DNA from: JAVBUZ01 sp031554725
GTDB lineage: Bacteria > Bacillota > Clostridia > Lachnospirales > Lachnospiraceae
Reading direction: 5' to 3'
Assembly: GCA_031554725.1 (NCBI GenBank)
Contig: JAVBUZ010000186.1
Span: 1 to 12,430 of the forward strand
DNA: 12,430 nucleotides
In this document: in pieces, positions 1 to 6,304 of the stretch
Numbering within the stretch: position 1 is the stretch's first letter
Layout: each line of letters begins with the position of its first letter
Position numbers and translations under genes: made by a program
Notes under the pieces: generated by a model
Told to the model about the DNA's origin: nothing
Databases searched by the model: none
The model's input: the letters and a program-made list of their open reading frames with translations, nothing else

Positions 1-313
1 CTATATATTTAAAAGATGCAACATAATCTAACGCAAGCTCAATAATATCTTCCGGATAATTTCCCTGTTTCAGTTTAGTTGCTAGCTGACTTCTCGTGTA
101 GTCCCTGCTTTGTAATAAATTCATGCACCTTAACTTTGCTCTTTTAGGTAAAACCTCTTTTGTAATGCAATCGTAATCTTTTTGCGCAATTTCCTCGCCA
201 GCTTTAATATGATATAGACGCAATTCGCCTTTGTATAATACAAAGGCGAATTCTTGGTCTATATAAATTTTACTTTTGGCTTTCGAAAGTTCCACAACCT
301 GTGTTACTATCAT
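1..313 (-). CDS. recX: RecX regulatory protein, N-terminal part (runs off left edge)
   Basis: RecX binds RecA filaments and modulates recombinase activity. I translated this stretch by hand: it begins MIVTQVVELSK and contains the RecX-type helical stretch AKLRCMNLLQSRDYTRSQLA followed by TKLKQGNYPEDIIELALDYV, which matches the three-helix repeat of the family. About 104 codons are present; the C-terminal part lies outside the window. The ATG (311-313) sits 7 bases after the recA stop codon. Its ribosome binding site, GGAG, overlaps the end of recA (ACGGAGTAG), so translation is probably coupled to recA and transcription comes from the recA SOS promoter. A perfect palindrome (222-252) lies inside this coding region. 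The recA-recX order is standard in Firmicutes. Identification is from motif and neighbourhood, both strong. Confidence 0.9.
   Translation of the reverse strand, partial: MIVTQVVELSKAKSKIYIDQEFAFVLYKGELRLYHIKAGEEIAQKDYDCITKEVLPKRAKLRCMNLLQSRDYTRSQLATKLKQGNYPEDIIELALDYVASFKYI
222..252. repeat. Perfect 15-bp-arm palindrome inside recX
   Basis: The arm 222-236 (AATTCGCCTTTGTAT) is the exact reverse complement of 238-252, with one base between them. In the recX mRNA it would form a hairpin of about 13-14 pairs with a tiny loop, some 20 codons into the gene. It encodes EFAFVLYKGEL in recX. No U-run follows it on either strand, so it does not look like an intrinsic terminator. Confidence 0.85.
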
Positions 314-320
314 ATACTAC

Positions 321-1400
321 CTACTCCGTTACTTTTTTCTCTGACTTTTCAGCTTTGGCTGGCTTTTCTGGTTTCTCTGATTTTTCCGCTTTCTCAGTTA
401 AGTCATTAACTAGACCATATTTTTCACGAATGAGTTTTTCTATGTTTTGACAAATTTCTGGATTGTCCTTTAGATATTGTTTTGCATTCTCTCGCCCTTG
501 TCCGATTTTGTTTCCTTCATATGCATACCATGCACCTGACTTAACAACAACATTGGAATCTGCTGCTAAATCTAATATATCACCTACACTAGAAATACCT
601 TCGCCAAACATAATATCAAATTCTGCTTCTTTAAATGGGGGAGCAATTTTATTTTTGACAACTTTAACTCTGGTTCTATTTCCAATTACTTCGCCGCCTT
701 GCTTTAAAGACTCAATTCTTCTAACATCCATACGAATTGAGGCATAAAACTTTAACGCACGACCGCCTGTTGTTGTTTCCGGGTTACCAAACATTACTCC
801 TATTTTTTCGCGTAACTGATTAATAAAGATTACGGTACAATTTGACTTACTGATAATAGCAGTTAGCTTACGTAAAGCTTGGGACATTAAACGTGCCTGT
901 AAACCCATGTGGCTATCTCCCATATCTCCATCAATTTCGACCTTAGGAACTAGTGCCGCAACTGAGTCAACTACGACAATATCGATCGCTCCCGAGCGTA
1001 CCATTGTCTCTGCTATTTCTAATGCTTGTTCACCATTGTCTGGCTGTGAAATGTAAAGGTTATTTACATCAACGCCAATATTTTTCGCATATACAGGGTC
1101 AAGTGCATGCTCTGCATCAATAAAGCCTGCTATACCGCCTCTTTTTTGAATTTCTGCTATCATATGTAAGGTAACGGTAGTCTTACCACTAGATTCCGGT
1201 CCGTATATTTCGATGATTCTTCCTTTAGGAATTCCACCTAGGCCCAGTGCTATATCAAGGCTTAATGAGCCTGTTGGCGTGGTCTCAACGTTCATCTGAG
1301 CAGCAGGATCGCCAAGCTTCATAACAGCTCCCTTTCCATATTGCTTCTCTATCTGCCCAAGGGCAGCATCCAATGCTTTTAGTTTTTCTTCTCTTTCCAT
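321..1400 (-). CDS. recA: Recombinase A (RecA)
   Basis: RecA forms ATP-dependent filaments on single-stranded DNA, performs strand exchange and triggers LexA self-cleavage in the SOS response. Visible features, numbering from the chosen start: Walker A GPESSGKT at 67-74, Walker B region IVVVDSVAAL at 141-150, and loop L2 around MFGNPETTTGGRA at 202-214. The 359-residue length is normal. The C-terminus is a low-complexity Lys/Glu/Ala/Pro tail with repeated EKSEK units. I chose ATG 1398-1400 because it gives the canonical N-terminus MEREEKLKALDAAL and has GGAGG six bases upstream. An in-frame TTG at 1472 would add 24 residues, but that TTG is part of the promoter -35 hexamer and cannot be translated. 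Expression is from a dedicated SOS-controlled promoter, and recX follows in the same transcript. Confidence 0.98.
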   Translation of the reverse strand: MEREEKLKALDAALGQIEKQYGKGAVMKLGDPAAQMNVETTPTGSLSLDIALGLGGIPKGRIIEIYGPESSGKTTVTLHMIAEIQKRGGIAGFIDAEHALDPVYAKNIGVDVNNLYISQPDNGEQALEIAETMVRSGAIDIVVVDSVAALVPKVEIDGDMGDSHMGLQARLMSQALRKLTAIISKSNCTVIFINQLREKIGVMFGNPETTTGGRALKFYASIRMDVRRIESLKQGGEVIGNRTRVKVVKNKIAPPFKEAEFDIMFGEGISSVGDILDLAADSNVVVKSGAWYAYEGNKIGQGRENAKQYLKDNPEICQNIEKLIREKYGLVNDLTEKAEKSEKPEKPAKAEKSEKKVTE

Positions 1401-1420
1401 TATAATCCTCCACGTCGATG

Positions 1421-1432
1421 GAACATCTGTTC
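1421..1432 (-). promoter_or_regulatory. LexA/SOS box 2 (downstream of -10)
   Basis: On the minus strand this reads GAACAGATGTTC, a full GAAC-N4-GTTC palindrome as bound by Gram-positive LexA (DinR). It lies just downstream of the -10 element, near the transcription start, so bound LexA would block the promoter. Confidence 0.85.
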
Positions 1433-1443
1433 TATTTCCATTA

Positions 1444-1472
1444 AATATAAAACATTTGTTCTGTTTTGTCAA
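1444..1472 (-). promoter_or_regulatory. recA sigma-A promoter
   Basis: On the minus strand there is a perfect -35 TTGACA (1467-1472), a 17-base spacer and -10 TATATT (1444-1449). It lies about 45-70 bases upstream of the recA ATG. The spacer contains SOS box 1, which places the promoter under LexA control. A terminator lies immediately upstream, so recA is insulated from the preceding genes. Confidence 0.9.
1450..1461 (-). promoter_or_regulatory. LexA/SOS box 1 (between -35 and -10)
   Basis: On the minus strand this reads GAACAAATGTTT, one base from a perfect GAAC-N4-GTTC palindrome. It fills the spacer of the recA promoter, so LexA bound here would occlude RNA polymerase. With box 2 it forms a two-operator arrangement. 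Confidence 0.8.
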
Positions 1473-1546
1473 TTGCTTTTTTTACTTTTCGGGAAATATT
1501 TGGCGAAGTGCCTATGAAATGTTTTATAGGAAGAACTTTCCTATAT

Positions 1547-1607
1547 AATAAAAGAGTGTATCACACCTTGCAAATAGAAACAAGCAAATGTGATACACTC
1601 TTTTATT
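1547..1607 (-). terminator. Intrinsic terminator after cinA
   Basis: The arms 1547-1565 and 1589-1607 are perfectly complementary over 19 bp, with a 23-base loop. On the minus strand the stem core is followed by CTCTTTTATTATA, a U-rich tail. The cinA stop codon lies inside the upstream arm. The symmetric A/T flanks mean it could also work in the opposite direction. It separates rimO-pgsA-cinA from recA. Confidence 0.85.
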
Positions 1608-2106
1608 CTTTTAAAATATCGACTAGCATTTCGATTGCTTCCATTGTTGCGCTCGTTCGTATGCTCTGTCTATCACCATCAAAGTGGCACTCCCTAACCG
1701 TTATTAGGCCATTTACACAGCAACCAATATATACCAAGCCTACTGGTTTTTCCTTGGTTCCTCCAGTTGGCCCGGCAATTCCAGTTGTCACGATAGCACA
1801 AGCGGCTCCTGACCTCTTTACTGCCCCTTCTGCCATCTCCTTGGCCGTTTGTGCACTTACTGCACCGTATTTACTTAACGTGCCCTTCTTTACCCTTAAA
1901 AGCCTTATTTTAGCCTCATTCGCATAGGTCACATAGCCTTCAACAAATACCTCCGACACTCCAGAAACATTTATTATTTTTGCTGCAATCATTCCGCCAG
2001 TGCAAGATTCTGCAGTAGCTACGGTTAGTCCCTTTTCCTTTAGAAGCTCATACAGCTTGGTTTCTATAGAGACAGCATCTAGATTTTTACTACCCATATA
2101 CTTCAC
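1603..2106 (-). CDS. cinA: CinA C-terminal-type nicotinamide-nucleotide amidohydrolase (PncC)
   Basis: Proteins of this family deamidate nicotinamide mononucleotide to nicotinate mononucleotide, recycling the product of NAD-dependent reactions. At 167 residues this is the stand-alone C-terminal domain; the N-terminal COG1058 domain of full-length CinA is absent, which is common. Diagnostic motifs are AESCTGG at residues 32-38 (containing the conserved serine) and TTGIAGPTGGTKEKPVGLVY near residues 107-126. The ATG (2104-2106) has GGAG eight bases upstream. The gene starts 9 bases after pgsA, so the two are co-transcribed. The pgsA-cinA-recA order is typical of Firmicutes. The stop codon lies within the terminator hairpin. 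The symbol pncC would serve equally well. Confidence 0.93.
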   Translation of the reverse strand: MKYMGSKNLDAVSIETKLYELLKEKGLTVATAESCTGGMIAAKIINVSGVSEVFVEGYVTYANEAKIRLLRVKKGTLSKYGAVSAQTAKEMAEGAVKRSGAACAIVTTGIAGPTGGTKEKPVGLVYIGCCVNGLITVRECHFDGDRQSIRTSATMEAIEMLVDILKE

Positions 2107-2115
2107 TCCAACAAG

Positions 2116-2694
2116 TTATTTTGTTTCTTTCATTACATCTTTATTTTTAATAATATAATCAAACAAAGAAATAATGGTAAGTGCAACCGCTACCCACATA
2201 ACAATATTGGTTACTATCTGTATTTCTCTAATATCTACAATCATTAGACAAATCATAACCATCTGAAAGGTCGTTTTGAATTTGCCCCAATAGCTTGCTG
2301 CAATAACCACCCCATTGTCAGATGCTACCAAGCGGAAACCGCTAATAATAAATTCTCTACTAATAATGATAACAACTATAATGGAAGATATTCTTCCCAT
2401 TTCTACTAGACAGATAAGTGCCGCACAAACCAAGAGCTTATCCGCAAGAGGATCCATAAATTTCCCAAAATTAGTAACTAAGTTATACTTTCTTGCAATT
2501 TTTCCATCTAATAAATCCGTTAAGCTAGCAATAATGAAAATAGCCAGTGCAATGTAATCTGTCATTTCTTTTACGCCACCAAAGATAGCATCAAACCATG
2601 CCCACTGAGCATAGCCTCCTAAAAGAATAAGTACAAATGGTATAATTAGAAACATTCTAACTATCGTCAATTTATTTGGTAAATTCATTTTCAT
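2116..2694 (-). CDS. pgsA: CDP-diacylglycerol--glycerol-3-phosphate 3-phosphatidyltransferase
   Basis: PgsA is an integral membrane enzyme that makes phosphatidylglycerol phosphate, the committed step to phosphatidylglycerol and cardiolipin. The CDP-alcohol phosphotransferase signature D-G-x2-A-R-x8-G-x3-D-x3-D is complete: D63, G64, A67, R68, G77, D81 and D85 within DLLDGKIARKY and the following segment. Several hydrophobic segments are evident (about residues 11-28, 47-60, 86-97, 103-113, 140-155 and 160-182). The 192-residue length fits the family. The first ATG is chosen because GGAG lies five bases upstream; a second ATG two codons later has poorer spacing. The gene follows rimO after 33 bases and precedes cinA by 9 bases, suggesting one transcript. 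Confidence 0.96.
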   Translation of the reverse strand: MKMNLPNKLTIVRMFLIIPFVLILLGGYAQWAWFDAIFGGVKEMTDYIALAIFIIASLTDLLDGKIARKYNLVTNFGKFMDPLADKLLVCAALICLVEMGRISSIIVVIIISREFIISGFRLVASDNGVVIAASYWGKFKTTFQMVMICLMIVDIREIQIVTNIVMWVAVALTIISLFDYIIKNKDVMKETK

Positions 2695-2706
2695 ATTTGC
2701 TCCATT

Positions 2707-2724
2707 TCTGCATGTTCTGCATGT
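2707..2724. repeat. 9-bp tandem duplication between rimO and pgsA
   Basis: TCTGCATGT occurs twice in direct succession (2707-2715 and 2716-2724), in the short rimO-pgsA spacer. It is probably a slippage product; no function is apparent. Confidence 0.7.
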
Positions 2725-2727
2725 GTT

Positions 2728-4056
2728 TTAGTCGTGATATATCTCGCCAATTAAATCATATTCATTAGAGCCTGTAACCTGCACCTTTACAAAATCACCT
2801 GTCATAAGGGTAGCTGCCGTATTGATAAACAAATAGCCATCTACATTAGGGGCATCCTTATAGGTACGCGCCACATATGCATCCTCGTCACCAATTTTGC
2901 CTTCCACCATTACATATAGCACTTTCCCAACCATGTCACTTGCTTTTTCAAAGGCAATTTCTTGCTGTAGCTCCATGATTTCATCTTGATGCTGGTGCTT
3001 TATTTCTTCATCAATCTGATTTTCCATAGTAGCTGCTGGTGTATCCTCTTCTTGAGAGTATGTAAAAACACCTAGGCGGTCAAATTCCATTTCATCCACA
3101 AACTCCATTAGACTTTCGTGATCCTGCTCCTCTTCGCCTGGGAATCCCGTTATAAGAGTGGTTCTTAAGCAAATATCAGGAATTTCTTCACGTAGCTTTG
3201 CAATGGTTTCTCTAAGCTGCTGCTGATTTGTTCTTCTACCCATTCTTTTTAATATCGCATCTGCTGCATGCTGAATCGGAATATCAAGATAATTACATAC
3301 CTTCTCTTCTTCCTTTATCGTCTGAATTAGTTCATCGTCGATTTCTTCTGGGTAGCAATATAAAATCCTTATCCAGTAAAGTCCTTCTATCTTAGCAAGC
3401 TCGCGAAGTAGCTTTGGCAAGCTTTTTTTGCCATATAGATCTTTTCCATAAAGGGTTGTTTCCTGAGCTACTAAGATAAGCTCCTTAACCCCTGAATCAA
3501 CAAGCTCCTTTGCCTCTTTTAGTAGGCTTTCCATCGGTACTGAGCGGTAATTTCCTCTTACCTTGGGAATGATGCAGTAGGTACAATGCTTGTCACAGCC
3601 TTCTGCTATTTTTAGGTACGCAAAATGGCCGCCGGTGGTAACAATTCTTCTTTTACCATGTACCGGAGGTGCATCTATATCTCTATAATAATTTTCATTT
3701 TCTCCCAAAAGTACCTTTTCCACTGCCTCAGTTACTGCATCAATGGCAGTTGTACCGATAATTGCATCTACCTCTGGTATTTCCGTTTGTATTTCTTCTT
3801 TATATCTTTGTGCTAAGCAACCTGCGGCAACTAGCGCCTTTAGCTTTCCTGCCTTACGTAGTTCTCCCATTTCAATTAGGGTATTTATGCTTTCTTCTTT
3901 GGCATCGTTGATAAAACAGCAAGTATTTACCACAACAATTTCTGCATCTGCTTCATCGTCGGTAAATTCATAGCCTTTATCGCGAAGCATGCCTAACATC
4001 ATCTCTGAGTCTACCAGGTTTTTATCACACCCTAGTGATATAAACATTATCTTCAT
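2728..4056 (-). CDS. rimO: Ribosomal protein S12 methylthiotransferase RimO
   Basis: RimO is a radical-SAM enzyme that adds a methylthio group to a conserved aspartate of ribosomal protein S12. Numbering from MKIMFISLGC: the N-terminal methylthiotransferase domain carries the three cluster cysteines C10, C46 and C80. The radical-SAM motif CxxxCxxC is C154-C158-C161 in EGCDKHCTYC. A TRAM-like domain ends the protein (from about residue 370). The 442-residue length is normal. The reading frame is open further upstream (to 4161), but that part crosses a terminator and a palindromic repeat. I therefore take the ATG at 4054-4056, which gives the usual RimO N-terminus. Its best SD-like sequence, GGGAG, is about 14 bases away, farther than usual. 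An alternative in-frame ATG at 4075-4077 has no SD. A few closely related MiaB-like enzymes share this architecture, but the SLGCDKN start favours RimO. Confidence 0.93.
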   Translation of the reverse strand: MKIMFISLGCDKNLVDSEMMLGMLRDKGYEFTDDEADAEIVVVNTCCFINDAKEESINTLIEMGELRKAGKLKALVAAGCLAQRYKEEIQTEIPEVDAIIGTTAIDAVTEAVEKVLLGENENYYRDIDAPPVHGKRRIVTTGGHFAYLKIAEGCDKHCTYCIIPKVRGNYRSVPMESLLKEAKELVDSGVKELILVAQETTLYGKDLYGKKSLPKLLRELAKIEGLYWIRILYCYPEEIDDELIQTIKEEEKVCNYLDIPIQHAADAILKRMGRRTNQQQLRETIAKLREEIPDICLRTTLITGFPGEEEQDHESLMEFVDEMEFDRLGVFTYSQEEDTPAATMENQIDEEIKHQHQDEIMELQQEIAFEKASDMVGKVLYVMVEGKIGDEDAYVARTYKDAPNVDGYLFINTAATLMTGDFVKVQVTGSNEYDLIGEIYHD

Positions 4057-4072
4057 ATTATCTATTTCAACT

Positions 4073-4145
4073 CCCATCTGTATAGGAATCTGCCGTGGCA
4101 GATTCTCGCGCTGAGCGTGGTCGCTACGCAATTCCCATTTATATA
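4073..4145. repeat. GC-rich palindromic element flanked by imperfect direct repeats
   Basis: A block of roughly 50 bases (about 4085-4135) stands out as GC-rich in an AT-rich intergenic region. It contains a near-perfect palindrome, GAATCTGCC-GT-GGCAGATTC (4086-4105), and a second hairpin with AGCG-TGGT-CGCT at its core (4114-4125). Its ends are inverted (GGAAT at 4085-4089, ATTCC at 4131-4135). It is bracketed by 12-base direct repeats matching at 10 of 12 positions: CCCATCTGTATA (4073-4084) and CCCATTTATATA (4134-4145). This resembles a small REP/MITE-type dispersed repeat. I recall similar sequence in other Lachnospiraceae intergenic regions but cannot verify it here. Confidence 0.6.
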
Positions 4146-4179
4146 AAAAGAGAAATACCATTCTGGGATTTCTCTTTTT
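4145..4179 (-). terminator. Intrinsic terminator after rpoZ
   Basis: The arms AAAAAGAGAAAT (4145-4156) and ATTTCTCTTTTT (4168-4179) pair perfectly over 12 bp, and after one mismatch three more pairs close a short loop. On the minus strand the stem is followed by TTTTTATATAAA, a U-rich tail. It begins 10 bases after the rpoZ stop. It ends the yicC-remA-gmk-rpoZ operon and may also act in the other direction. Confidence 0.88.
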
Positions 4180-4189
4180 ATTTTTATTC

Positions 4190-4423
4190 TTATAATTCTT
4201 CGTTTACGATTTTGATTTTTCCTTGGTTTAGTTCTTCTACTGCAACGGATAATGGTTTCTTTCCTGTTGCATAAACAAAGGGTTCCTCACCTGCAATAAT
4301 TTGTCTTGCTCTTCTTGATGTTGCCATTACGATAGAGTATCTACTGCTTACTACTGGTTCTTCACCTGGTTCTACCTCGCTATTAACTACTTTCATTAAA
4401 TCAGAATAAGATGGATGTAACAT
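4190..4423 (-). CDS. rpoZ: DNA-directed RNA polymerase omega subunit
   Basis: Omega is the small subunit that stabilises the beta-prime subunit during RNA polymerase assembly. The 77-residue product has the omega core SSRYSIVMATSRRARQI (about residues 26-42), with the conserved arginines of the RR-ARQI segment, followed by KPLSVAVEELNQGKI. Its length is typical. The ATG overlaps the gmk stop codon by one base (TAATG), so translation is coupled to gmk. SD-like GGAG within the end of gmk lies seven bases upstream of the ATG. gmk-rpoZ is a standard pair in Firmicutes. A terminator follows directly. Confidence 0.96.
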   Translation of the reverse strand: MLHPSYSDLMKVVNSEVEPGEEPVVSSRYSIVMATSRRARQIIAGEEPFVYATGKKPLSVAVEELNQGKIKIVNEEL

Positions 4424-5061
4424 TATTTTTCTCCTTTCGCAAGAACCTTCAGTTCTTCTCTAATATCTTCTATAAATTCCCTGTTACGGGAAGGTTCATT
4501 CTTCACTGCGGTTACAATGTGATGTATTTCATCTACACATGCTGCCAGATTATCATTGATAATAAGATAATCATAGCTTTCTATGCCTTCTGCTTCTTCT
4601 ACTGCACGGGCCATACGTTCTCTAATAATCTCTAAGGTTTCTGTACCTCTTCCTACCAATCTACGCTCAAGTTCAACCGCGTTTGGAGGAGTTACAAATA
4701 AAAGAAGGGCGCTTGGAAATCTTTCTTTTACTTTAAGTGCTCCCTGGATTTCAATTTCTAAGATTACGTCATTTCCTTCTGCTAACTGGTTCTCTACGTA
4801 TTCGCGCGGAGTTCCATAGTAATTACCACAATACTGAGCATACTCTATTAAGCCGTCTTGCGCAATCTTTTTTTCAAAATCTTCTTTTGTTACAAAGAAA
4901 TATTCTATGCCATGTGTTTCTCCTGGTCTTGGGTTTCTAGTTGTCATAGAAATGGATAGGGAATAATTATCATGGCTCTTTAGCAGCGCTTTCATAAGTG
5001 TTCCTTTTCCCGCACCTGAAAATCCTGAGACCACAATTAAAATACCTCTACGCTTCATCAT
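4423..5061 (-). CDS. gmk: Guanylate kinase
   Basis: Guanylate kinase phosphorylates GMP to GDP with ATP, in the cytoplasm, feeding GTP, dGTP and (p)ppGpp pools. The 212-residue protein has the P-loop SGFSGAGKGT (residues 12-21), the GMP-binding stretch SMTTRNPRPGE with GIEYFFV just after, and the LEIEIQGALKVK segment, in the family order. The start is one of two adjacent ATGs (5059-5061 or 5056-5058). Both overlap the end of remA by about 10-14 bases, and the SD is weak (AAAGTGG), so translational coupling to remA is likely. The remA-gmk-rpoZ order matches that in Bacillus subtilis. Confidence 0.97.
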   Translation of the reverse strand: MMKRRGILIVVSGFSGAGKGTLMKALLKSHDNYSLSISMTTRNPRPGETHGIEYFFVTKEDFEKKIAQDGLIEYAQYCGNYYGTPREYVENQLAEGNDVILEIEIQGALKVKERFPSALLLFVTPPNAVELERRLVGRGTETLEIIRERMARAVEEAEGIESYDYLIINDNLAACVDEIHHIVTAVKNEPSRNREFIEDIREELKVLAKGEK

Positions 5062-5308
5062 TTACACCACTTTCTACCTGTACTCTACTTGCTATTGTTT
5101 CTGGTAATAATGCAGACAAGACCACCTGATTATTTTCCATAACAAGTACCGATTTTGTTTTTCTGCCTTGTGTGGCATCTATCGCCATTCCATTTTCCTT
5201 TGCATGCTGAACCAATCTTTTGATAGGCGCTGCATCAAAGCTCACTATGGTTACGATTTTACCTGCGTTTACAATATTTCCAAAGCCAATATGTATTAGT
5301 TTTCCCAT
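5048..5308 (-). CDS. remA: RemA-family DNA-binding regulator (DUF370)
   Basis: RemA (YlzA in B. subtilis) is a small oligomeric DNA-binding protein that activates biofilm matrix and osmoprotection genes. The 86-residue product matches the family throughout: KLIHIGFGNIVNAGKIVTIV at the start, then APIKRLVQHAKENGMAIDAT, GRKTKSVLVMENNQVVLSAL and PETIASR. The ATG at 5306-5308 is chosen because it gives the family N-terminus and has AAGGAG nine bases upstream. An upstream in-frame extension to 5359 overlaps yicC and has no family counterpart. It sits 13 bases after yicC and overlaps gmk, matching the conserved yicC-remA-gmk cluster. Targets in this organism are unknown; matrix regulation is known only from Bacillus. 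Confidence 0.93.
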   Translation of the reverse strand: MGKLIHIGFGNIVNAGKIVTIVSFDAAPIKRLVQHAKENGMAIDATQGRKTKSVLVMENNQVVLSALLPETIASRVQVESGVNDEA

Positions 5309-5321
5309 ACTGCCTTTCTCC

Positions 5322-6200
5322 TTATTCAATGTTTTGAATCTGCTCACGCACTTTTTCAATATCCGTCTTTAAATCAATTGCATGATTGGATATTTCCAAA
5401 TCATTGGTCTTCGATAAAATGGTATTGGCTTCTCTGTTCATTTCCTGGGCAATAAAGTCAAGCTTTCTTCCGATGCTTCCACCTTCCAGTAATGCTGTCT
5501 TTGTTGCTTCAATATGGCTTCTTAAACGAACGAGCTCTTCATCCACGCAAACCTTATCTGCCATAATAGTTACTTCCATAAGTAATCTATTATCGTCGAT
5601 TCTATTGTCCTCTAATAAATCGCGAACCTTTTCATTTAGTTTTTGTTTGTACTCTTCTATAATCTGAGGAGAACGCTCGGTAATAAATGCTACATGCTCT
5701 AGCATTCCATCTAGCTTAGAGATTAAATCTTCCTTTAGATTGTCTCCTTCTTTAATTCGAGTCTCGACAAAACCCTCTGCCGCGCCACGAAGTGCCTTTT
5801 GCAGTTCCTTCCAAAGCTCATCCTCATCCACACCCTGCTCTTCCATAGAAAAGACCTCTGGGTATCTAGATAGTGAAGAAACACGTATATCATTATCTAG
5901 ACCAAAATCCTCTGCAATTTGATTTAGATACTGTAAATAAGTTGCCGCGGTTTCTTTGTTGTATTTTACACTTACGTTATTTTCCGAAAAATCTTCGTAA
6001 GTAATAAAGATATCTACTTTTCCTCTTTGAATATAATTTTTAAGCTCGTTTCTAATAGATGTTTCAAAAAAATTTAACTTTTTAGGCATCCTCATGTTCA
6101 CATCTAAATATCTGTGATTAACGGACTTCATTTCTACCGTAAATTTACGGCTTCCCTGAGTAATTTCGCATCTACCAAATCCCGTCATGCTTTTTATCAT
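5322..6200 (-). CDS. yicC: YicC-family endoribonuclease/RNA-processing protein
   Basis: The product is 292 residues and begins MIKSMTGFGRCEI, the hallmark of the YicC/YloC family. Members have been reported to act as endoribonucleases affecting small-RNA turnover. The YicC-like N-terminal domain (about 1-155, with EMKSVNHRYLDV) and the DUF1732 C-terminal domain (ending DLEISNHAIDLKTDIEKVRE) are both present. ATG 6198-6200 was chosen over an in-frame ATG at 6242 because it gives the canonical N-terminus and has an AGAGGACAGG purine-rich SD region. The upstream ATG falls within the few bases after the predicted transcription start. This is the first gene of the remA-gmk-rpoZ operon, with its own strong promoter and a small hairpin in the leader. 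Confidence 0.94.
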   Translation of the reverse strand: MIKSMTGFGRCEITQGSRKFTVEMKSVNHRYLDVNMRMPKKLNFFETSIRNELKNYIQRGKVDIFITYEDFSENNVSVKYNKETAATYLQYLNQIAEDFGLDNDIRVSSLSRYPEVFSMEEQGVDEDELWKELQKALRGAAEGFVETRIKEGDNLKEDLISKLDGMLEHVAFITERSPQIIEEYKQKLNEKVRDLLEDNRIDDNRLLMEVTIMADKVCVDEELVRLRSHIEATKTALLEGGSIGRKLDFIAQEMNREANTILSKTNDLEISNHAIDLKTDIEKVREQIQNIE

Positions 6201-6218
6201 TGTTTTAACCTGTCCTCT

Positions 6219-6236
6219 CAAAGTTTGGCAACTTTG
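6219..6236 (-). promoter_or_regulatory. Leader hairpin just upstream of the yicC SD
   Basis: CAAAGTT (6219-6225) and AACTTTG (6230-6236) are exact inverted copies around a 4-base loop. On the minus strand the hairpin lies between the predicted transcription start (about 6245) and the SD of yicC. An overlapping alternative hairpin, GCAAC-AAA-GTTGC, shares part of the sequence. It could modulate translation or mRNA stability; function is inferred only. Confidence 0.5.
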
Positions 6237-6251
6237 TTGCATACTGCATCA

Positions 6252-6280
6252 ATTATATTAGAAAGTCCTGCGAACGTCAA
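6252..6280 (-). promoter_or_regulatory. Sigma-A promoter of the yicC-remA-gmk-rpoZ operon
   Basis: On the minus strand, -35 TTGACG (6275-6280), a 17-base spacer and a perfect -10 TATAAT (6252-6257). Predicted transcription starts near 6245, giving a leader of about 45 bases to the yicC ATG. It sits in the gap after rqcH. Confidence 0.88.
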
Positions 6281-6304
6281 GATAAGTAAACGTCTGCTCC
6301 CTTT

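Noticed and set aside
321..400. RecA C-terminal Lys/Glu-rich tail as a fusion or repeat-expansion event
   Set aside because: RecA C-termini are naturally charged and variable in length, and total protein length is normal.
1561..1600. Relation between the cinA terminator and the DUF4317 inverted repeat through a shared TGTGATACA
   Set aside because: Only nine bases are shared and the flanking arms differ. With both in AT-rich stems, coincidence is the simpler explanation.
1466..1927. Plus-strand open frame opposite cinA and the recA promoter
   Set aside because: It lies antisense to cinA and runs through the terminator hairpin. It has no recognisable protein family and is best explained as a shadow frame.
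4057..4161. A 35-residue N-terminal extension of RimO
   Set aside because: The frame is open, but it runs through the rpoZ terminator arm and the palindromic repeat. It has no SD, and RimO proteins normally begin at the MKIxFISLGC segment.
5309..5359. RemA start at 5359
   Set aside because: The extension is the out-of-frame end of yicC, and RemA proteins begin at the KLIHIGFGN segment, which has a good SD.
6201..6242. YicC start at the upstream ATG (6242)
   Set aside because: It lies at the very beginning of the predicted transcript with no SD, and the family N-terminus MIKSMTGFGR begins at 6200.
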